From NCBI GenBank assembly GCA_037157565.1, contig JAZHRO010000062.1:5394001-5458000 (forward strand): a DNA stretch of 64,000 nt. Reading direction: 5' to 3'. Under the pieces are notes generated by a model that was not told the DNA's origin, did not search any database, and saw only the letters and a program-made list of their open reading frames with translations. Made by a program: the position numbers and the translations under genes. The stretch comes from Thalassia testudinum (lineage: Eukaryota > Streptophyta > Magnoliopsida > Alismatales > Hydrocharitaceae). Shown piece after piece: positions 22,871 to 35,244 of the stretch (position 1 is its first letter; every line of letters starts with the position of its first letter).

Positions 22871-23886
22871 TGTTCTGCAGCTAAATTCATGCCCTAGAAA
22901 TCAACATTTCGGGATAATCCTGCCCATGGCACCTGAATTAGCACAAGGTGCTTATATGCCCTCGGTAGGATATTTAGATATCCTAGGAGACAAGTACCGA
23001 GGAGACGGTATGTTATTGTGCATCTTCGAGGGGAATTTTCCACCTCTCCGCACCGGGAACTCTTCCAAATCAACTTGTGTTGATAAGCCACTCCTAATCT
23101 AGGTAGCTTTTCAGAACAGAATTAATGAATTTGTGTGATTTTGATAATTAAGTGCACTGAACCAGACTATATGTGGATTAGGGTGCTTAGGTTATCAAGT
23201 CCTGCAAACCAGAGGTCAGTTAATGAGGTCGAATAATCTCTAAGCCTTAGACCTAATACTTAGGCTTCGCATTTTCCTCAACCTCTTGAGGACTATCCAA
23301 ATCTTAATGGATACGTGAATTTTTAAGCCTAAACACAAGCCCAAGAGGCCTAAGATCAGCGTTCATACTAATCTCTTTTGTCCCTTAGCACCTTTTGTCT
23401 TTTATTTCTTTCTTTTTGCTTTGGTCTAGAACTAAGTAGATTCCTTAATCTTTTACTGATGACTCTCTCTTTTTATTTCAAATTGTTGCTCCTTTTTGAC
23501 ATTTATATCAACTCCTCTTTTCCTCCTTAAGAACGATATGCAAATTTCAAAATTTCCTCCCTTCTCCATTTTTTCTTTTTTAATTTTTTTTTTGAATTTT
23601 TTGGAATATGTATTTTTTTGATGAAACCCTTTCTTGTGAAGTGATTCTCACAACATTTTGCACTTTAATACCCCCCATGCCTATGATTTGTGATGTCCCC
23701 ATTGTAAATTAGGTGGGTTCGAATTTAGCTTAGATCGTACATTAGAACATGTTTTGGGTGGGTGGATGGGTCGAGATGACTGTTGTAGACGATTTCAAGC
23801 TCTGGTACGGGTACCAGAGGTGGAGTTGGCTATTCTAATGGACGAACCCTAAAGTGCAATATGAGTTCAGCACGGGATGTGTCAAG
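22871..23886 (-). mobile_element. 3' untranslated region of element C, distal part
   Basis: On the minus strand this matches B's 3' untranslated region (about 17850-18840): TAAATTACAATGGGGACAT-type sequence, the ATGGGGGG signal near 23670, CTCGAAGATGC, and GGGATTATC. At D's insertion site the sequence continues exactly with 38268 onward: joined, it reads through the post-pol block as in B at 17805-17900. No gene is visible. T-rich runs near 23560-23620 are low complexity. Confidence 0.82.
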
Positions 23887-25604
23887 TGATAAGTCCATTT
23901 TAATGGACTATTGTCACACCTAAGTAATTCAATTCTAACATTGTATGTTTATTAATAATCACATTAGGTCATTAAATGATTGCATATGTTATTATTTAAG
24001 TTTACATTTATTCTATTGCTTATTATGTAATTACTTTATATTTCATGCAGGTCTCGCAACAACTCATTCTTCTTCTCATCAGGAATCTACTCCATCAGGC
24101 TAATAATCGGGAAGAAGAGGGAGGAGGATCAATGGTGGAAAAGAACAGGGGGTGAAAAGATATTTTCACCCACAAATTTCTCAACCTACGGCCAGCCTCA
24201 ACAACCCCACCAACAACGCCGGCCACATTTAGTAAGGGATTTTGAAAATCCCTTGACTCACGCAGGGAGAAGAGATAAAAAGGAGAGGCGGAGGGGCTTA
24301 AGAAAAGGGGAGACCATTATGAAGTTACTACGTGCACTGTGGGGAGAGCGTGCACTGTGTGCACCACTTCCACCATCTGCCCATCGCAAGAGCTTCACCC
24401 AGCCCTCGCCAGCCTACCACTGCGCGCCTACAAGCGCGCGCTTCATCTTCCCACTGCAGCAGCGCCCTTGCACTGCCACTGCGTGCAAAGGACCTCTCCA
24501 CTGCACGCGTGCGCCCTTGCAAGCCATGCATCCTCCCACTCCAGCTTGCCTTCACCGTGCCAAGCTTCCACTGCTTGCCCGCACCCGCACGCCCTGCAGG
24601 AGCTGCACCAGCCCCCACCGCCCGCAGGCAGCAAGCGACTGCACCAGCCCCCACCGTGCCTGCAAGCACCAGCCCCCACCGCACGCACTACTCTAGCGCT
24701 CCCACCGCAGCCGCACCTGCAAGTGCCAGCCACCCACCGCACACCCTACAGGCACACCCTCGCCTGCACCCGCAGGTAACCAAGCGCCAGCAAGCAACCC
24801 AGTTGCCCGTAGGCAGCAGCCACCCGCAGGCACCCACTCCAGCAGCCACGCCCGCAAGCAAGCCCTAGCGCACCCTTGTGCGCGTGCCTAGCGCGCATCC
24901 GCGTGGCCTGTAGCAACCGCTCTTCCTCCTCTCCACGCGTGGCTCTCCTCCAACAGAACCCAATAGGCCGACGGTTGTTCTCCATCGTCTGGCCACCGCG
25001 TCACCACCATCGCAAAGCACGCGTCGAGGCGCACCACCCCGTCGACTCTCGCCGCCAACCGTGCACGACCGTCCAAGCGAGGAAGAGAGAGGAGAAATCC
25101 TCTGTTTTCTCCTCAATTAAAATTTACATTTCATGCCATTGCCATTTAGATGTTATTATTTTATTCAGGCCACATTGCATGGATGCACTTATAGTTTCTT
25201 GAATTTACTTCACTTGTGTTATGTGCATCATTCTACATTGAAATTCAAATCAGATTTGCATGCAAATCAAATTTACATGATATGCCATTACATATGCATT
25301 ATATACACATTTTTGGGAGCTTAATTCCTAACATAAAAATTGCATAAATAACCTTGAACTTTTAAGGAAATTACAAGCTCCATTTAGAGTAGTATATTCC
25401 TCGCATTGAAGTTGCAAAGTTGTTTGCAAACAGCATCATCCTCTACTCGTGAATTTATTGGTTCTATTCCTCCCTGTAGATGCAACATTTTTATTGTGGT
25501 TAAATTTGATATTTATTTTTGATTGAGAGATTTTCCACCACATAAAACATGACATATCACTTTAGTGCTATCATCTTCATAAACAAGTGAGAATCCCTCC
25601 GTCA
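23887..25604 (+). repeat. 5' LTR of element D
   Basis: Begins TGATAAGTCC, ends CCCTCCGTCA; 1,718 bp. The terminal hairpin AGTCCATT-TT-AATGGACT is at 23892-23909. The middle (24330-25075) is very rich in C and G with irregular GCAC, CCTGCA and CCACCGCA repeats; overlapping frames there (24253-24868, both strands) are Ala/Pro/His-rich low-complexity artefacts. A possible TATA-like GATAAAAAG is at 24273. Confidence 0.92.
24330..25075. repeat. GC-rich low-complexity block in the D LTR
   Basis: C-rich sequence built of imperfect short units such as CCCGCAGG and CCACCGCACGC, repeated in D's 3' LTR at 34260-35000. It stands out from the AT-rich flanks. No conserved protein frame survives between the two copies. 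Confidence 0.8.
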
Positions 25605-25606
25605 AA

Positions 25607-25624
25607 TGGTGCCATTGCCGGGTA
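25607..25624 (+). other. Primer-binding site, element D
   Basis: TGGTGCCATTGCCGGGTA, two bases after the LTR end. Athila-type, differing from TGGCGCCGTTGCCGGGGA at a few positions. Confidence 0.85.
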
Positions 25625-26945
25625 GGCAACAAACACAATAGATTCACTTTCTTATTTTTGAATATTCTGAGTTGTGCAATTATCTGATTTTTTTTTTTTT
25701 ATTGTGCGAGGAATCTGACGGGGCAACAAGGCGCAACAGAGAGGCGACATCAACTTCGAGCTAAGCCACACGAGGAAAAGACGTAGGAGACCTGGATCCC
25801 GCTTTCACAAGGGATTCTTTGTTGTCACAAAATTTATTTTTGTCTTCTTGCCCTTGTAGTAATTGGGGCTAAATTTTTGGGAGTCTGTCCCCACATTCTT
25901 TAGCTACTAGGGTTTACATTTTTTTGCTTGCGTGATTCCATTTTCTACTTGCTTGCCTTTAAAACCAACAAAAGAAAATATCGAGCTACCTGTTTAGAAA
26001 TTGCATGCCCTTAGGTGCGCGCATTTAGGGGTGTTGAGCAGCACATTAGATCTTATTATTGCATTGCAAGCATATTAGCATGAAGATTACTGGAGACAAG
26101 TACACCTTTCTAACTTTTGCATCTAGCTCCTATTCACGCATTTGCATTCAAATTAAAATTCAAGTCCACCAAGTTGCTTGAATTTACTAATTCAGTGGTC
26201 GCATAACTAAAAGTGGGACTGATAATCAGATTCGACCCTAAAATCAATTCACATTTGATCTGATTCTAAGGGACTTGTCTACGTTTTCAAAAAAATTAAA
26301 AAGTTTTACGGTGTGATGCACACTTCTGACGTTGAGCACGCACATTAGGCACTGCACTAAGGCTCGATCCCTTAAGGCTATAGGCACCAATCTCTTTATC
26401 GATGCAAACCCTCCTATTATGCTTTGTGGTGGTGGTGGTACTATCTTTTGACTAAGTGTTTTGATATTTCACGGAGGGGGGCACCCCTTAAAGGTAGTTA
26501 AGGGGCACCGCATACGCATCACCTCAAAGGAAGGGTTCGCCTTGCTTGCATCCCTTTGTTCATCCTTGGAGTAACTTCTCACTTGATCACCTGGGAGTAT
26601 CATCCAAGCAAAGTATAGGTCCTAGGGCACTTGAAGGTTGAATTAAGGCACGTAATTGCAGTGAAAAACTTGTTTGGCCATTTATATCAACCAATTCGAC
26701 CTCTGCAACAAAGAAGGTTAAGATTTCAAGTCATCACCCTTCTTATACCACTTACGTGGGAATGGAGGGATAAGCCTTGACCTTTTGACTTATCTTTGGA
26801 GTGGAGGTTTCACTTACTTAATAAGAACCTGAATTGTGATTGATATTGTATGCTTGGTAGATGCTCTCTTGAGGGTAGTCTAGTGTTTGATCCTGAGCCC
26901 GAGAGAATTCTTAGGAGAGCTCACCTAGGAGAGAAAAGAGAAGGA
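25625..26945 (+). other. Untranslated leader of element D
   Basis: About 1.3 kb of non-coding sequence. The part 26460-26620 includes GGGGGGCACCCCTTAAAGG and, further on, GGGAGTATCATCC, a position and motif like the conserved leader block of A, B and C (GGTATCATCC). No other feature seen. Confidence 0.6.
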
Positions 26946-28615
26946 ATGGCTAATCAAGGAGTAAATCAACAAAGGACCCTAAGGGACTATTTTATTCCAA
27001 CTAACCAACCCACACAAGCACTGAGACGACTGGTAGGGGATAATCCATATGAGATCAAGAGCAGTACCATATCTTTGTTGCCTCCTTTTATGGTACTACT
27101 AGGGAGGACCCCTACCAGCATTTAGAGGAATTCACCGAGGTTTGTTCCATGGTGAAGCTTCAGGGCTTTACTGATGAAGCTTTGATGAGGATTCTATTTC
27201 CATTCTCCCTAAAGAATAAGGCCCAGCACTGCTATCATACCCTCGATGCAAGGGTAAATGATTGGGCCACCCTTAAGGGAGAATTTTTGAAAAAGTATTT
27301 TCCTATGAGTAAGACCAACCATTACAGAAGAGAGATTATGGGTTTTACTCAACAGGAAGGGGAGCAATTTCATGAGACTTGGGAGTGCTTTAATGACCTT
27401 CTTAGGTTATGCCCCCACCATCAGGTGTTAAGATGGCAGTTGGTCGAAAGGTTCTATAACGGATTATCTGAAAGGCATAGGCAAACCATCGATGCAGCCT
27501 GTGTAGGAACCTTCATGACCAGAACTGAGGATGAAGCTTGGGCATTATTTGAAACATTAAGCGACAACTCCATACATTTGTCCTCTACCTATTAAGAAAG
27601 AAAACCATCAATCTTGCAGAGGAAGATAGAGGCCCATGAAGCTAGGGCTTCTTAGGATTTGGCTTATCAGATTCAACTACTGAATGAAAACTTTGATAGG
27701 CTTTTAGCAAACTCCGACATGAACCCGCAAGCATCCTCTATCTTTCAAGCTTCAAGAGAATGCTCCATTTTCCAAAGCACAATGCACGCCACTGCGGAGT
27801 GCCATCAGGTAAATCAATTCCCTGAGTTGATTCAGGCCGACTTGAATGCGACCCAAGGTTTCCGCCCTCCTCGCAATAACCCTTATTCCAATGCCTATAA
27901 TCCAGGGTGGCGAAACCATCCAAACTTCTCTTGGAAGCAAGGTGATGCTTCTAACTCAGGGAATACAAGACCCTTACCTCCCCAACCCATATACCAACCA
28001 TCTTATGAAATCCCCCCTCAGAATAAGCCCTCTAAGATGGATGAACTTAAAGCCATGATGAAAGCGATGCAAGAGCATCAGAATATGGTCATCCAATCTC
28101 AGAATAAGATGATTACTGATATGCAATCCCAAATTGGTCATCTTATTGAGGCAGTTAGGCAACGTGATCTGGGGAAGCTGCCTAGCTCTTCTGAGGAGAA
28201 CCCTAAGGGCAAGGGGGTCGTATTCAGGGAGCATGCCCAAGTGGTGACCGTGCTGAGGAGTGGAAAGAAGATTGACAAGCCTGATAACACTCCTACAGTT
28301 ACGCCTCAAAATTCCCCTTCTACACCTGACTCGACTTCCATCTCCACCGAGGAAGAGCCACATTTCTCTCCCTCACACAAAATCACCCACAATGAGGATG
28401 TCCTTCCACCACCCCTGTCCTGCCATGATGACCCCTCTACCCAGAAGCCGAGGGTGCCCTATCCAGAGTGCCTATCTGCTCCGGGGAATCTTCTGTTGGT
28501 TCGCCTGGAGCCAAGGATAGGACGGAAGAGATTATGGACACTTTTAGGCAAGTCTAGATTAACTTGCCTCTATTGGAAGCTATTAAACAGATCCCGTCCT
28601 ATGCCAAGTTTCTGA
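26946..28615 (+). pseudogene. gag: Gag of element D, near-complete with one frameshift and two stops
   Basis: ATG at 26946 begins MANQGVNQQRTLRDYFIPTN, the typical Athila Gag start (an upstream ATG at 26850 is in frame but the sequence before 26946 is unlike Gag). A frameshift near 27085 moves it to the frame of 27149-27595: FTDEALMRILFPFSLKNKAQHCYHTL, LKGEFLKKYFPMSKT, FHETWECFNDLLRLCPHH, FYNGLSERHRQTIDAACVG and EDEAWALFETLSDNS. Stops follow at about 27593 and 27654. The rest (27659-28615) is open, with the conserved NNPYSNAYNPGWRNHPNFSW and LKAMMKAMQEHQNMV. It forms the particle shell in active elements. Confidence 0.88.
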
Positions 28616-29286
28616 AGGACTTGTGCACCCAGAAGCGCCGATCTAGGAAATAGGTCCAAACCAAGGTCATCCTGCCTGACCATGTTAGCTCGGTTCTTCA
28701 GCATGGAACACCCTCCAAAATGAAAGACCTAGGAGCCCTGTATATTTCAGTGGTTATAGGTAACCAACACATTGACGAGGCTCTGCTCGATCTAGGTGCA
28801 GGGGTGAACATTTTACCAAGCTCTGTCTACGACCTTTTGGGAGGAGGCAAGCTAAAGCCTAGTCCAGTAATCCTCCAGGTTGCAGACAGATCACTTAAGA
28901 CACCACGGGGATTGTTGGAAGATGTCCTTGTGAGAGTGGAGGATTTCTTCTTCCCTGTTGACTTTCTGGTGCTTGATACTGACCCATCAAATAAGCCCAC
29001 AAAGCCGTCCATTATTCTGGGATGCCCCTTTTTGGCCACATCCAGTGCCTCTATAAATTATAGATCTAGGGCACTTAAAATGAGCTTTGGGAATAAGAAG
29101 ATCCGGTTGAATGTTTTTGATACTTACAAGCAATCCGGATTTGAAGATTGTTCTCAAATTGAGGTCGTTAATGAAATAATTGAAGAGACTACTCCAGCAC
29201 TCTTATGTAGAGATCCCCTTCAGAAGGTCATATCTAAGGACCACCCTCGATTATTAAAGAAATTGAAAGAGAAATGCCCAAATTAG
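28560..29286 (+). pseudogene. Protease region of element D
   Basis: A frameshift near 28540 joins gag to this frame: NLPLLEAIKQIPSYAKFLKDLCTQKRRSRK, a stop, then from 28720 an open frame with ALLDLGAGVNILPSSVY (catalytic Asp), LQVADRSLKTPRGLLEDVLVRV, FPVDFLVLDTD and PSIILGCPFLATSSA, followed by FGNKKIRLNVFD. The frame ends at 29286, overlapping the pol frame, which starts one frame back at 29274. The protease core is open and reads intact across 28720-29286. Confidence 0.87.
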
Positions 29287-30575
29287 AAGAGTTGCTAGGG
29301 ATACACACTGAGTCTCTATCCCCACCCTGGACCGTGAAGGTAGATCCACTACTTAAGGCAGGGACATCTCAACTTAAACCCTCAATCCAAAAGGCTCCTG
29401 AGTTGGAGTTGAAACCCCTCCTGAGCATAGTGAAATATGCTTTCCTTAGCCCTAATAACACGCTCCCCGTTATTATCTCATCTGCATTATCTGAATTGCA
29501 GGAGGGAGCTTTGCTTGAGTGTTTACAAAGGCACAAGGAAGTAATTACCTGGTCAATTGTTGATATTAAGGGTGTTGATCCCTCTCTTTGCATGCATCAT
29601 ATATACACGGACGAGTCCGTGAAACCTTTCCGAGACATGTAGAGAAGGCTCAATCCAAATATGCGGGAGGTTGTTAAAAAGGAGATTCTGAAATGGCTGG
29701 ATGCAGAGATTATCTATCCCATTTCAGATAGTAAATGGGTCAGTCCTATTCATGTAGTACCCAAAAAGGCAGGAATCACTGTGGAGGAGAATGACCAAGG
29801 AGAGCTGGTAACCACTAGATCCTCAACTAGTTGGAGGGTCTGCATTGATTACCGCCGTTTGAACACGGCTACCCAGAAAGACCATTTCCCCTTACCGTTT
29901 ATCGATCAAATTTTGGAATGATTGGTGGGGAACAAGTACTTCTGTTTTCTTGACGGGTACTCTGGGTATAATCAGATAGCCATTTTTTCTGACGATCAGG
30001 AGCGTACCACCTTCATGAGTTTGTATGGCACATTTGCATTCCGTTGAAGGCCATTCGGGTTATGTAATGCTCCTGCCACTTTCCAACGTTGTATGATGGC
30101 TATCTTTTCTAATATGATCGATGAGTTCATTGAAATTTTCATGGATGACTTCTCCATTTATGGCTCATCATTTGACCTATGCCTTTCACACCTTGATAAA
30201 GTCTTAACCCATTGTGAAGAGGCAAAGTTGGTGCTTAGTTGGGAGAAAAGCCACTTTATGGTCCAGCAAGGCATTGTGTTAGGGCATATTGTTTCCGAGA
30301 GAGGATTAGAGGTAGACATCGCAAAAATCGATTCCATCTCTAAGCTTCCATTGCCCGCCAATGTTCGTCAAGTTAGATCTTTCCTTGGCCATGCTGGATT
30401 TTATAGGTGCTTCATTAGAGATTTCAGTAAAATCTCTAAGCCACTCTGCGACCTGTTAGCAAAGGATGTCTCCTTCGATTTTGATGATAGATGTGGCGAG
30501 GCTTTCCAAGTCTTGAAGAAAGCCCTTATTACAGCGCCGATTCTCCAACCACCAGATTGGCCCTCCCGTTTGAGC
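29274..30575 (+). pseudogene. pol: Reverse transcriptase of element D
   Basis: Linker 29274-29640, a stop at 29640, then NPNMREVVKKEILKWLDAEIIYPISDS, KWVSPIHVVPKKAGI, WRVCIDYRRLN, DHFPLPFIDQILE, a stop at 29919, FLDGYSGYNQI, FAFR then a stop and RPFGLCNAPATFQRCM, and FMDD at 30138-30149. The thumb region SWEKSHFMVQQGIVLGHIVSERGL and SFLGHAGFYRCFI follows. Three single stops and a frameshift near 30560 break an otherwise complete RT. Confidence 0.9.
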
Positions 30576-31141
30576 TAATGTGCGATGCTTCTGATTTTGC
30601 AGTGGGAGCGATCTTAGGTCAAAGGGTTGATGACAAACCTCATGTGCTGCATTATGCCAGCAAGACCCTTACGGATCCTCAACAAAACTACACAGTCACT
30701 GAAAAGGAACTTCTTGCTGTAGTATTTGCTTTGGAAAAGTTTTGGTCTTATCTTTTGGGATCCAAGGTTGTGGTGTTCACTGATCATTCTGCCCCAAAGC
30801 ATCTTCTTACTAAAAAGGACACCAAACCTTGCCTAATTCGTTGGATTCTGCTACTCCAGGAATTTGACCTGGAAATTAAAGACAAGAAAGGAGTTAAGAA
30901 TGTGGTAGCAGATCATCTGTCTAGGATCCCTATTAAGGCATCAAACCCTGCTGGCGGTATTCAAGAGACTTTCCCTGATGAGTCTCTGATGGCCGTGGAA
31001 GCTAAAACTCCTTGGTTCGCTGACATAGTGAACTATTTGGTCATGGGCATTACCCCCATTACTTGGGATAAGCAGAAGCGAGATAGGTTTCTTGCTAATG
31101 CTAAATTTTATCTCTGGGAGGAACCCGAGCTTTTAGAGTAG
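30540..31141 (+). pseudogene. pol: RNase H of element D
   Basis: After the frameshift the frame is open: [21 protein letters not shown] (first Asp), [33 protein letters not shown] (Glu), [13 protein letters not shown] (Asp), [18 protein letters not shown] and [10 protein letters not shown]. No internal stop, so all catalytic residues are in one reading frame. The frame closes at 31141 after WEEPELLE, another shift before integrase. Confidence 0.9.
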
Positions 31142-32294
31142 GCCCTGACCAGCTTTTTCACCGTTGTGTCCCTAACGAAGAATAAAGAAGTGTTCTGAGT
31201 TTCTGCCATGACCTCTATTGTGGGGGACATTTTAGTGGGAAGAAGATTGCTCATAAGGTTCTTCAGTCTGGCTTTTGGTGGCCCACATTATTCCGAGATG
31301 CACATACGTATGTGGGCGCATGTCTACGTTGCCAGCAGACGGGAACCATTGGAAAAAGGGATGAGATGCCCCAACAACCTCTCCTCCCTGTTGAGATCTT
31401 TGATATTTGGGGCATTGACTTCATGGGTCCTTTTCTGTGTCCTTCAGATATGAATACATCCTTGTGGCTGTAGACTATGTATCAAAATGGATAGAAGCCA
31501 TACCCACGCGAACCAATGACCATTCCGTGGTCTTGAACTTTGTTAAGGCTAATATCATTTCTCGATACGGGTGCCCAAGGACGATCATAAGTGATGGAGG
31601 ACCTCACTTCAAGAACGTACACTTCACAAGACTACTCCAAAATTTGGGAGTCAACCACATGATAGTCACACCTTACCATCCCCAAACAAGTGGACAAGTT
31701 GAAGTGTCTAATAGGGAGATTAAGCGAATTTTAGAAAAAACTGTCAGGCCCGATCAGAAGGATTGGTCTAAAAAACTAAATGATGCTCTTTGGGCCTACA
31801 GAACCACGTATAAGACTCCCTTGGGCATGTCTCCTTTCCGTCTTATCTACGGAAATGCATGCCATCTTCCCGTTGAAATCCAACATGAAGCCTATTGGGC
31901 TATTAAAAATGTTAACTTGAATCTGGATAAAGCGGGAAATGCACGTTTGTTAGAATTAAGTGAGCTTGAGGAGCTTTGTAATGAAGCCTATGAAACTTCT
32001 CAAGCTTACAAGCAACGTACAAAAGCCTTCCATGATAAGCACATCATTAGAAAGACTTTTGAACCCAACCAGTGGGTCTGGCTTTTAAATTCTAGACTTA
32101 AATTATTTCTTGGAAAGCTCAAGTCCCGTTGGGATGGGCAATACGTTGTTATCAATACTTTCCCTCATGGAGCTGTAGAAATTTGGAACCCTACTTCAGG
32201 TGCAAGCTTTAAGGTAAATGGCCAGCGACTTAAACCTTATATTACTCTTTCAGATGGCCAGGTTTTGGATGCACTTCGGCTTGAGGAGCCTTAG
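31142..32294 (+). pseudogene. pol: Integrase of element D, catalytic residues present
   Basis: The zinc region is in a different frame (31204-31430): CHDLYCGGHFSGKKIAHKVL and ACLRCQQTGTIGKRDEMP, then [13 protein letters not shown] with the first catalytic Asp. A shift near 31430 enters the open frame 31437-32294: [29 protein letters not shown] (second Asp), TPYHPQTSGQVEVSNREIKR (Glu). The Athila C-terminus is complete: GNACHLPVEIQHEAYWAIKN, AFHDKHI, SRLKLFLGKLKSRWDGQYVV, GAVEIWN and FKVNGQRLKPY. It ends at 32294. Only frameshifts disable it; the three acidic residues are kept. Confidence 0.9.
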
Positions 32295-33794
32295 CTCCTC
32301 CCACTCTCCTCCTTAGGTGATATTCTTCTATGTCTGTATTTTTCGAGTGAGGACATTGTCAATCTTAGGCATGGGGGGTATAACCTGAGAATGTTTATAG
32401 CATTTATAAATATTTGCATACATAAAAAAAAAACTCTTATTTTCTTAAGCTGAATGGGTTAGTCCCTAGCAAAATATCTTTGTCATTGGAGGTTTTGTCT
32501 TCTTGAATTATTTCTTAAGTTTAGAATCCAGTACATTTACTTCACGTGCACGTAGACTGGGTAATGGATCTTTGAAGAAAATCAATAAACATTTGTAGTC
32601 TACTGAACCCTTGGACAGTTAATAGGGAGTCAGGCATACTATTTTCTAGTAGATCCACCTCATATTTGTGAGAAGAAAGTAGAGAGATTACTGGTGCACT
32701 AAGTCTAGTGCAAGAACTCTTAAGTTTTGGATAATTAGATAATGATACTTCAGAGTTAGGCGTAGTTTTTGCTCTTTGTTCCTATGTGTGTACTTTGTGT
32801 GAATTCCTAAGAGTCACCAAATAAGGCAGATACACAGAGATTGAGTCTTAATAGAGCTACGACTATGGTGGATGGTTATGACCGTCCTTCATAGAGTCCT
32901 CGGCTGAAGGAGGGTAATAGTGTCAAAGGTCAGAAATACGTCTGTCCTATCTATTCCTTCCCAGTGCCAAGAATAGACATTTCTACCAAATAAGCCACAC
33001 AATATCCTCTTGACCATCATCATCCCTAATAATGCCTCATGAATAAAAGTCTGTGTCGTGTTATGCTGATTTAAAATAAAAGACAAAAAAAAAAAGAAAG
33101 AAGAAGAAGAAAAGAGAGAGAGAAAAGAAAAGGAGTCCAAGTTTATAATGTTATCTTTGTAACATTGTTTCTGAGGCAACAAAACACCTATCGCGATCCA
33201 CTAAATATGACCCATACCTACCTTTCAGCATTTCTGATCGCCTGAATACTGCCTAAGGACTCTAACTTAGTTGTAGAGTTATTAAGACTTTAATTGAATT
33301 GTGAATGCCATGTGAGGCCACCAAACAGTGAGTACACATACTAAATTTGGCAAGATTTGTGTTCTCAAAAAGAAAAGAAAGAAAAGAGTGAGCGCCAAGG
33401 AACATCAAGGGAGCACAGTTGTTTAGCCTCTCTCTGAGTTGACTTGTCTAATAATCTAGAGATCTAGAGTCTGTAGTACTAGATTACATGTAGCACCAGA
33501 TGAGTGTGTGCTACCAAATACAAATCCATTCAACTCAATATCTCCTACCTAAGCCAAAAGCTGGGGTCAAATTGCAGATTATCTGCTGCTTTATCCCCGA
33601 GGGAAGTAGTTGCCTATCCTGACAGAAATATTTACCAAGGGTAAAGTACGAAGTCCCAATGCGAATTGACTTTTCACTTGGATCTGTTACCTAGGATATC
33701 ATCACTTCACATTTGTCTGAATCTCTAAAGTTTTGAAATAAGAAAAGAAGAAATCTTCTGATTTTTCATTTTTGCTAGGGACTAGCAAATCTTA
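32295..33794 (+). other. 3' untranslated region of element D
   Basis: About 1.5 kb. GAGGACATTGTCAATCTTAGG then CATGGGGGGTA at 32350-32380 is a second polypurine-like signal right after pol, also seen in B (18038-18070) and J (61546-61575). The rest is AT-rich, with an A/G-rich patch at 33080-33130. No envelope-like frame is visible. Confidence 0.7.
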
Positions 33795-33808
33795 GGCTTG
33801 GGGGTATT
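33795..33808 (+). other. Polypurine tract of element D
   Basis: GGCTTGGGGGTATT directly before the 3' LTR, preceded by GGGACTAGCAAATCTTA as in the other Athila elements. Confidence 0.75.
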
Positions 33809-35244
33809 TGATGAGTCCATTTTAATGGACTATTGTTACGCCTAAGTAATTTAATTCTAACATTGTATGTTTTTTAATAATCACATTAGGTCATTAAATG
33901 ATTGCATATGTCATTATTTAAGTTTACATTTATTCTATTGCTTATTATGTAATTATTTTATATTTCATGCAGGTCCCACAACAACGCACTCATCTTCTCC
34001 ACTTAATCTACTCCATCAGGAATCTACTCCATCAGGCTAATAATTGGGAAGAAGAGGGAGGAGGATCAATGGTGGAAAAGAACAGGGGGGTGAAAAGATA
34101 TTTTCCCCCATAAATTTCTCAACCTATGGCCGACCTCAATAACCCCACCAACAATGCCGGCCATGTTTAGTAAGGGATTTTGAAAATCCCTTGACTCGCG
34201 CGGGGAGAAGAGATAAAAAGAGAGGCGGAGGGGCTTGAGAAAAGGGGAGACCATCGTGAAGTTACTGCGTGCATTGTGGGGAGAGTGTGCATTGTGCGCA
34301 CCACTTCCACTGCCAACCCACCGCAAGCTCTTCACCGAGCCCTCACCAGCCTGCCACTGCACGCCTCCAAGCACGTGCTTCATCTTCCCACTGCAGCAGC
34401 GCCCTTGCACTGCCACTGCACGCAAAGGACCTCTCCACCGCACGCGTGCACCCTTGCAAGCCCTGCGTCCTCCCAGGCCAGCCTGCCTTCACCACGCCAA
34501 GCTTCCACCACCTACCCGCACGCCCTGCAGGCGCTACACCAGCCCCCACCGCACGTAGGTAGCAAGCAATTTTACCAGCCCCCACCACGCCTGTAAGCAC
34601 CAACCCCCACTGCACACACTGCTCTAGCGCTCCCACTGCAGTCGCGCCTGCAAGTGCCAGCCACCCACCGCACGCCCTGCAGGTGCGCCTTCGCCAGCAC
34701 CCGCAGGCAACCCAGCCGCCCGTAGGCAGCAGCCGTCCGCAGGTGCCCATGCTAGCAGCCACACCCGCAAGCGAGCCCTAGCTCACCCTTGTGCAAGTGC
34801 CCAGCGTGCATTCGCGTGGCCTGCAGCAGCCACTCTTCCTCCTCTCCACGTGTGGCTCTCATCCTCTAACAGAACCCAACAGGCTGACAGTTGTTCTCTA
34901 CCATCCGACCGCCACGTCACCACCATTGCGAAGCACGCGTTGAGGCGCACCACCCCGTCGACTCTTGCCGCCAACCGTGCACGGCCGTCCAAGCGAGGAA
35001 GAGAGAGGAGAAATCCTCTATTTTCTCCTTAATTAAAATTTACATTACATACCATTTCCATTTATATATTATTATTTTATTCAGGCCACATTGCATGGAT
35101 GCACTTATAGTTTCTTGAATTTACTTCACTTGTGTTATGTGCATCATTCTACATTGAAATTCAAATCAGATTTGCATGCAAATAAAATTTACATGATATG
35201 CCATTACACATGCATCATATACACATTTTTGGGAGCTTAATTCT
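33809..35244 (+). repeat. 3' LTR of element D, left part
   Basis: Begins TGATGAGTCCATTTTAATGG and matches the 5' LTR 23887-25320 including the GC-rich block (34260-35000). It breaks off after GAGCTTAATTCT, where solo LTR E is inserted, and resumes at 37985. Confidence 0.92.

Noticed and set aside
24253..24868. Alanine/proline-rich frames up to 178 codons
   Set aside because: They lie in the GC-rich block of the D LTR, overlap in all frames and both strands, and are not preserved in the other LTR.
31208..31453. 81-codon frame in the D integrase region
   Set aside because: It is a shifted shadow; the integrase zinc-binding residues lie in the adjacent frame.
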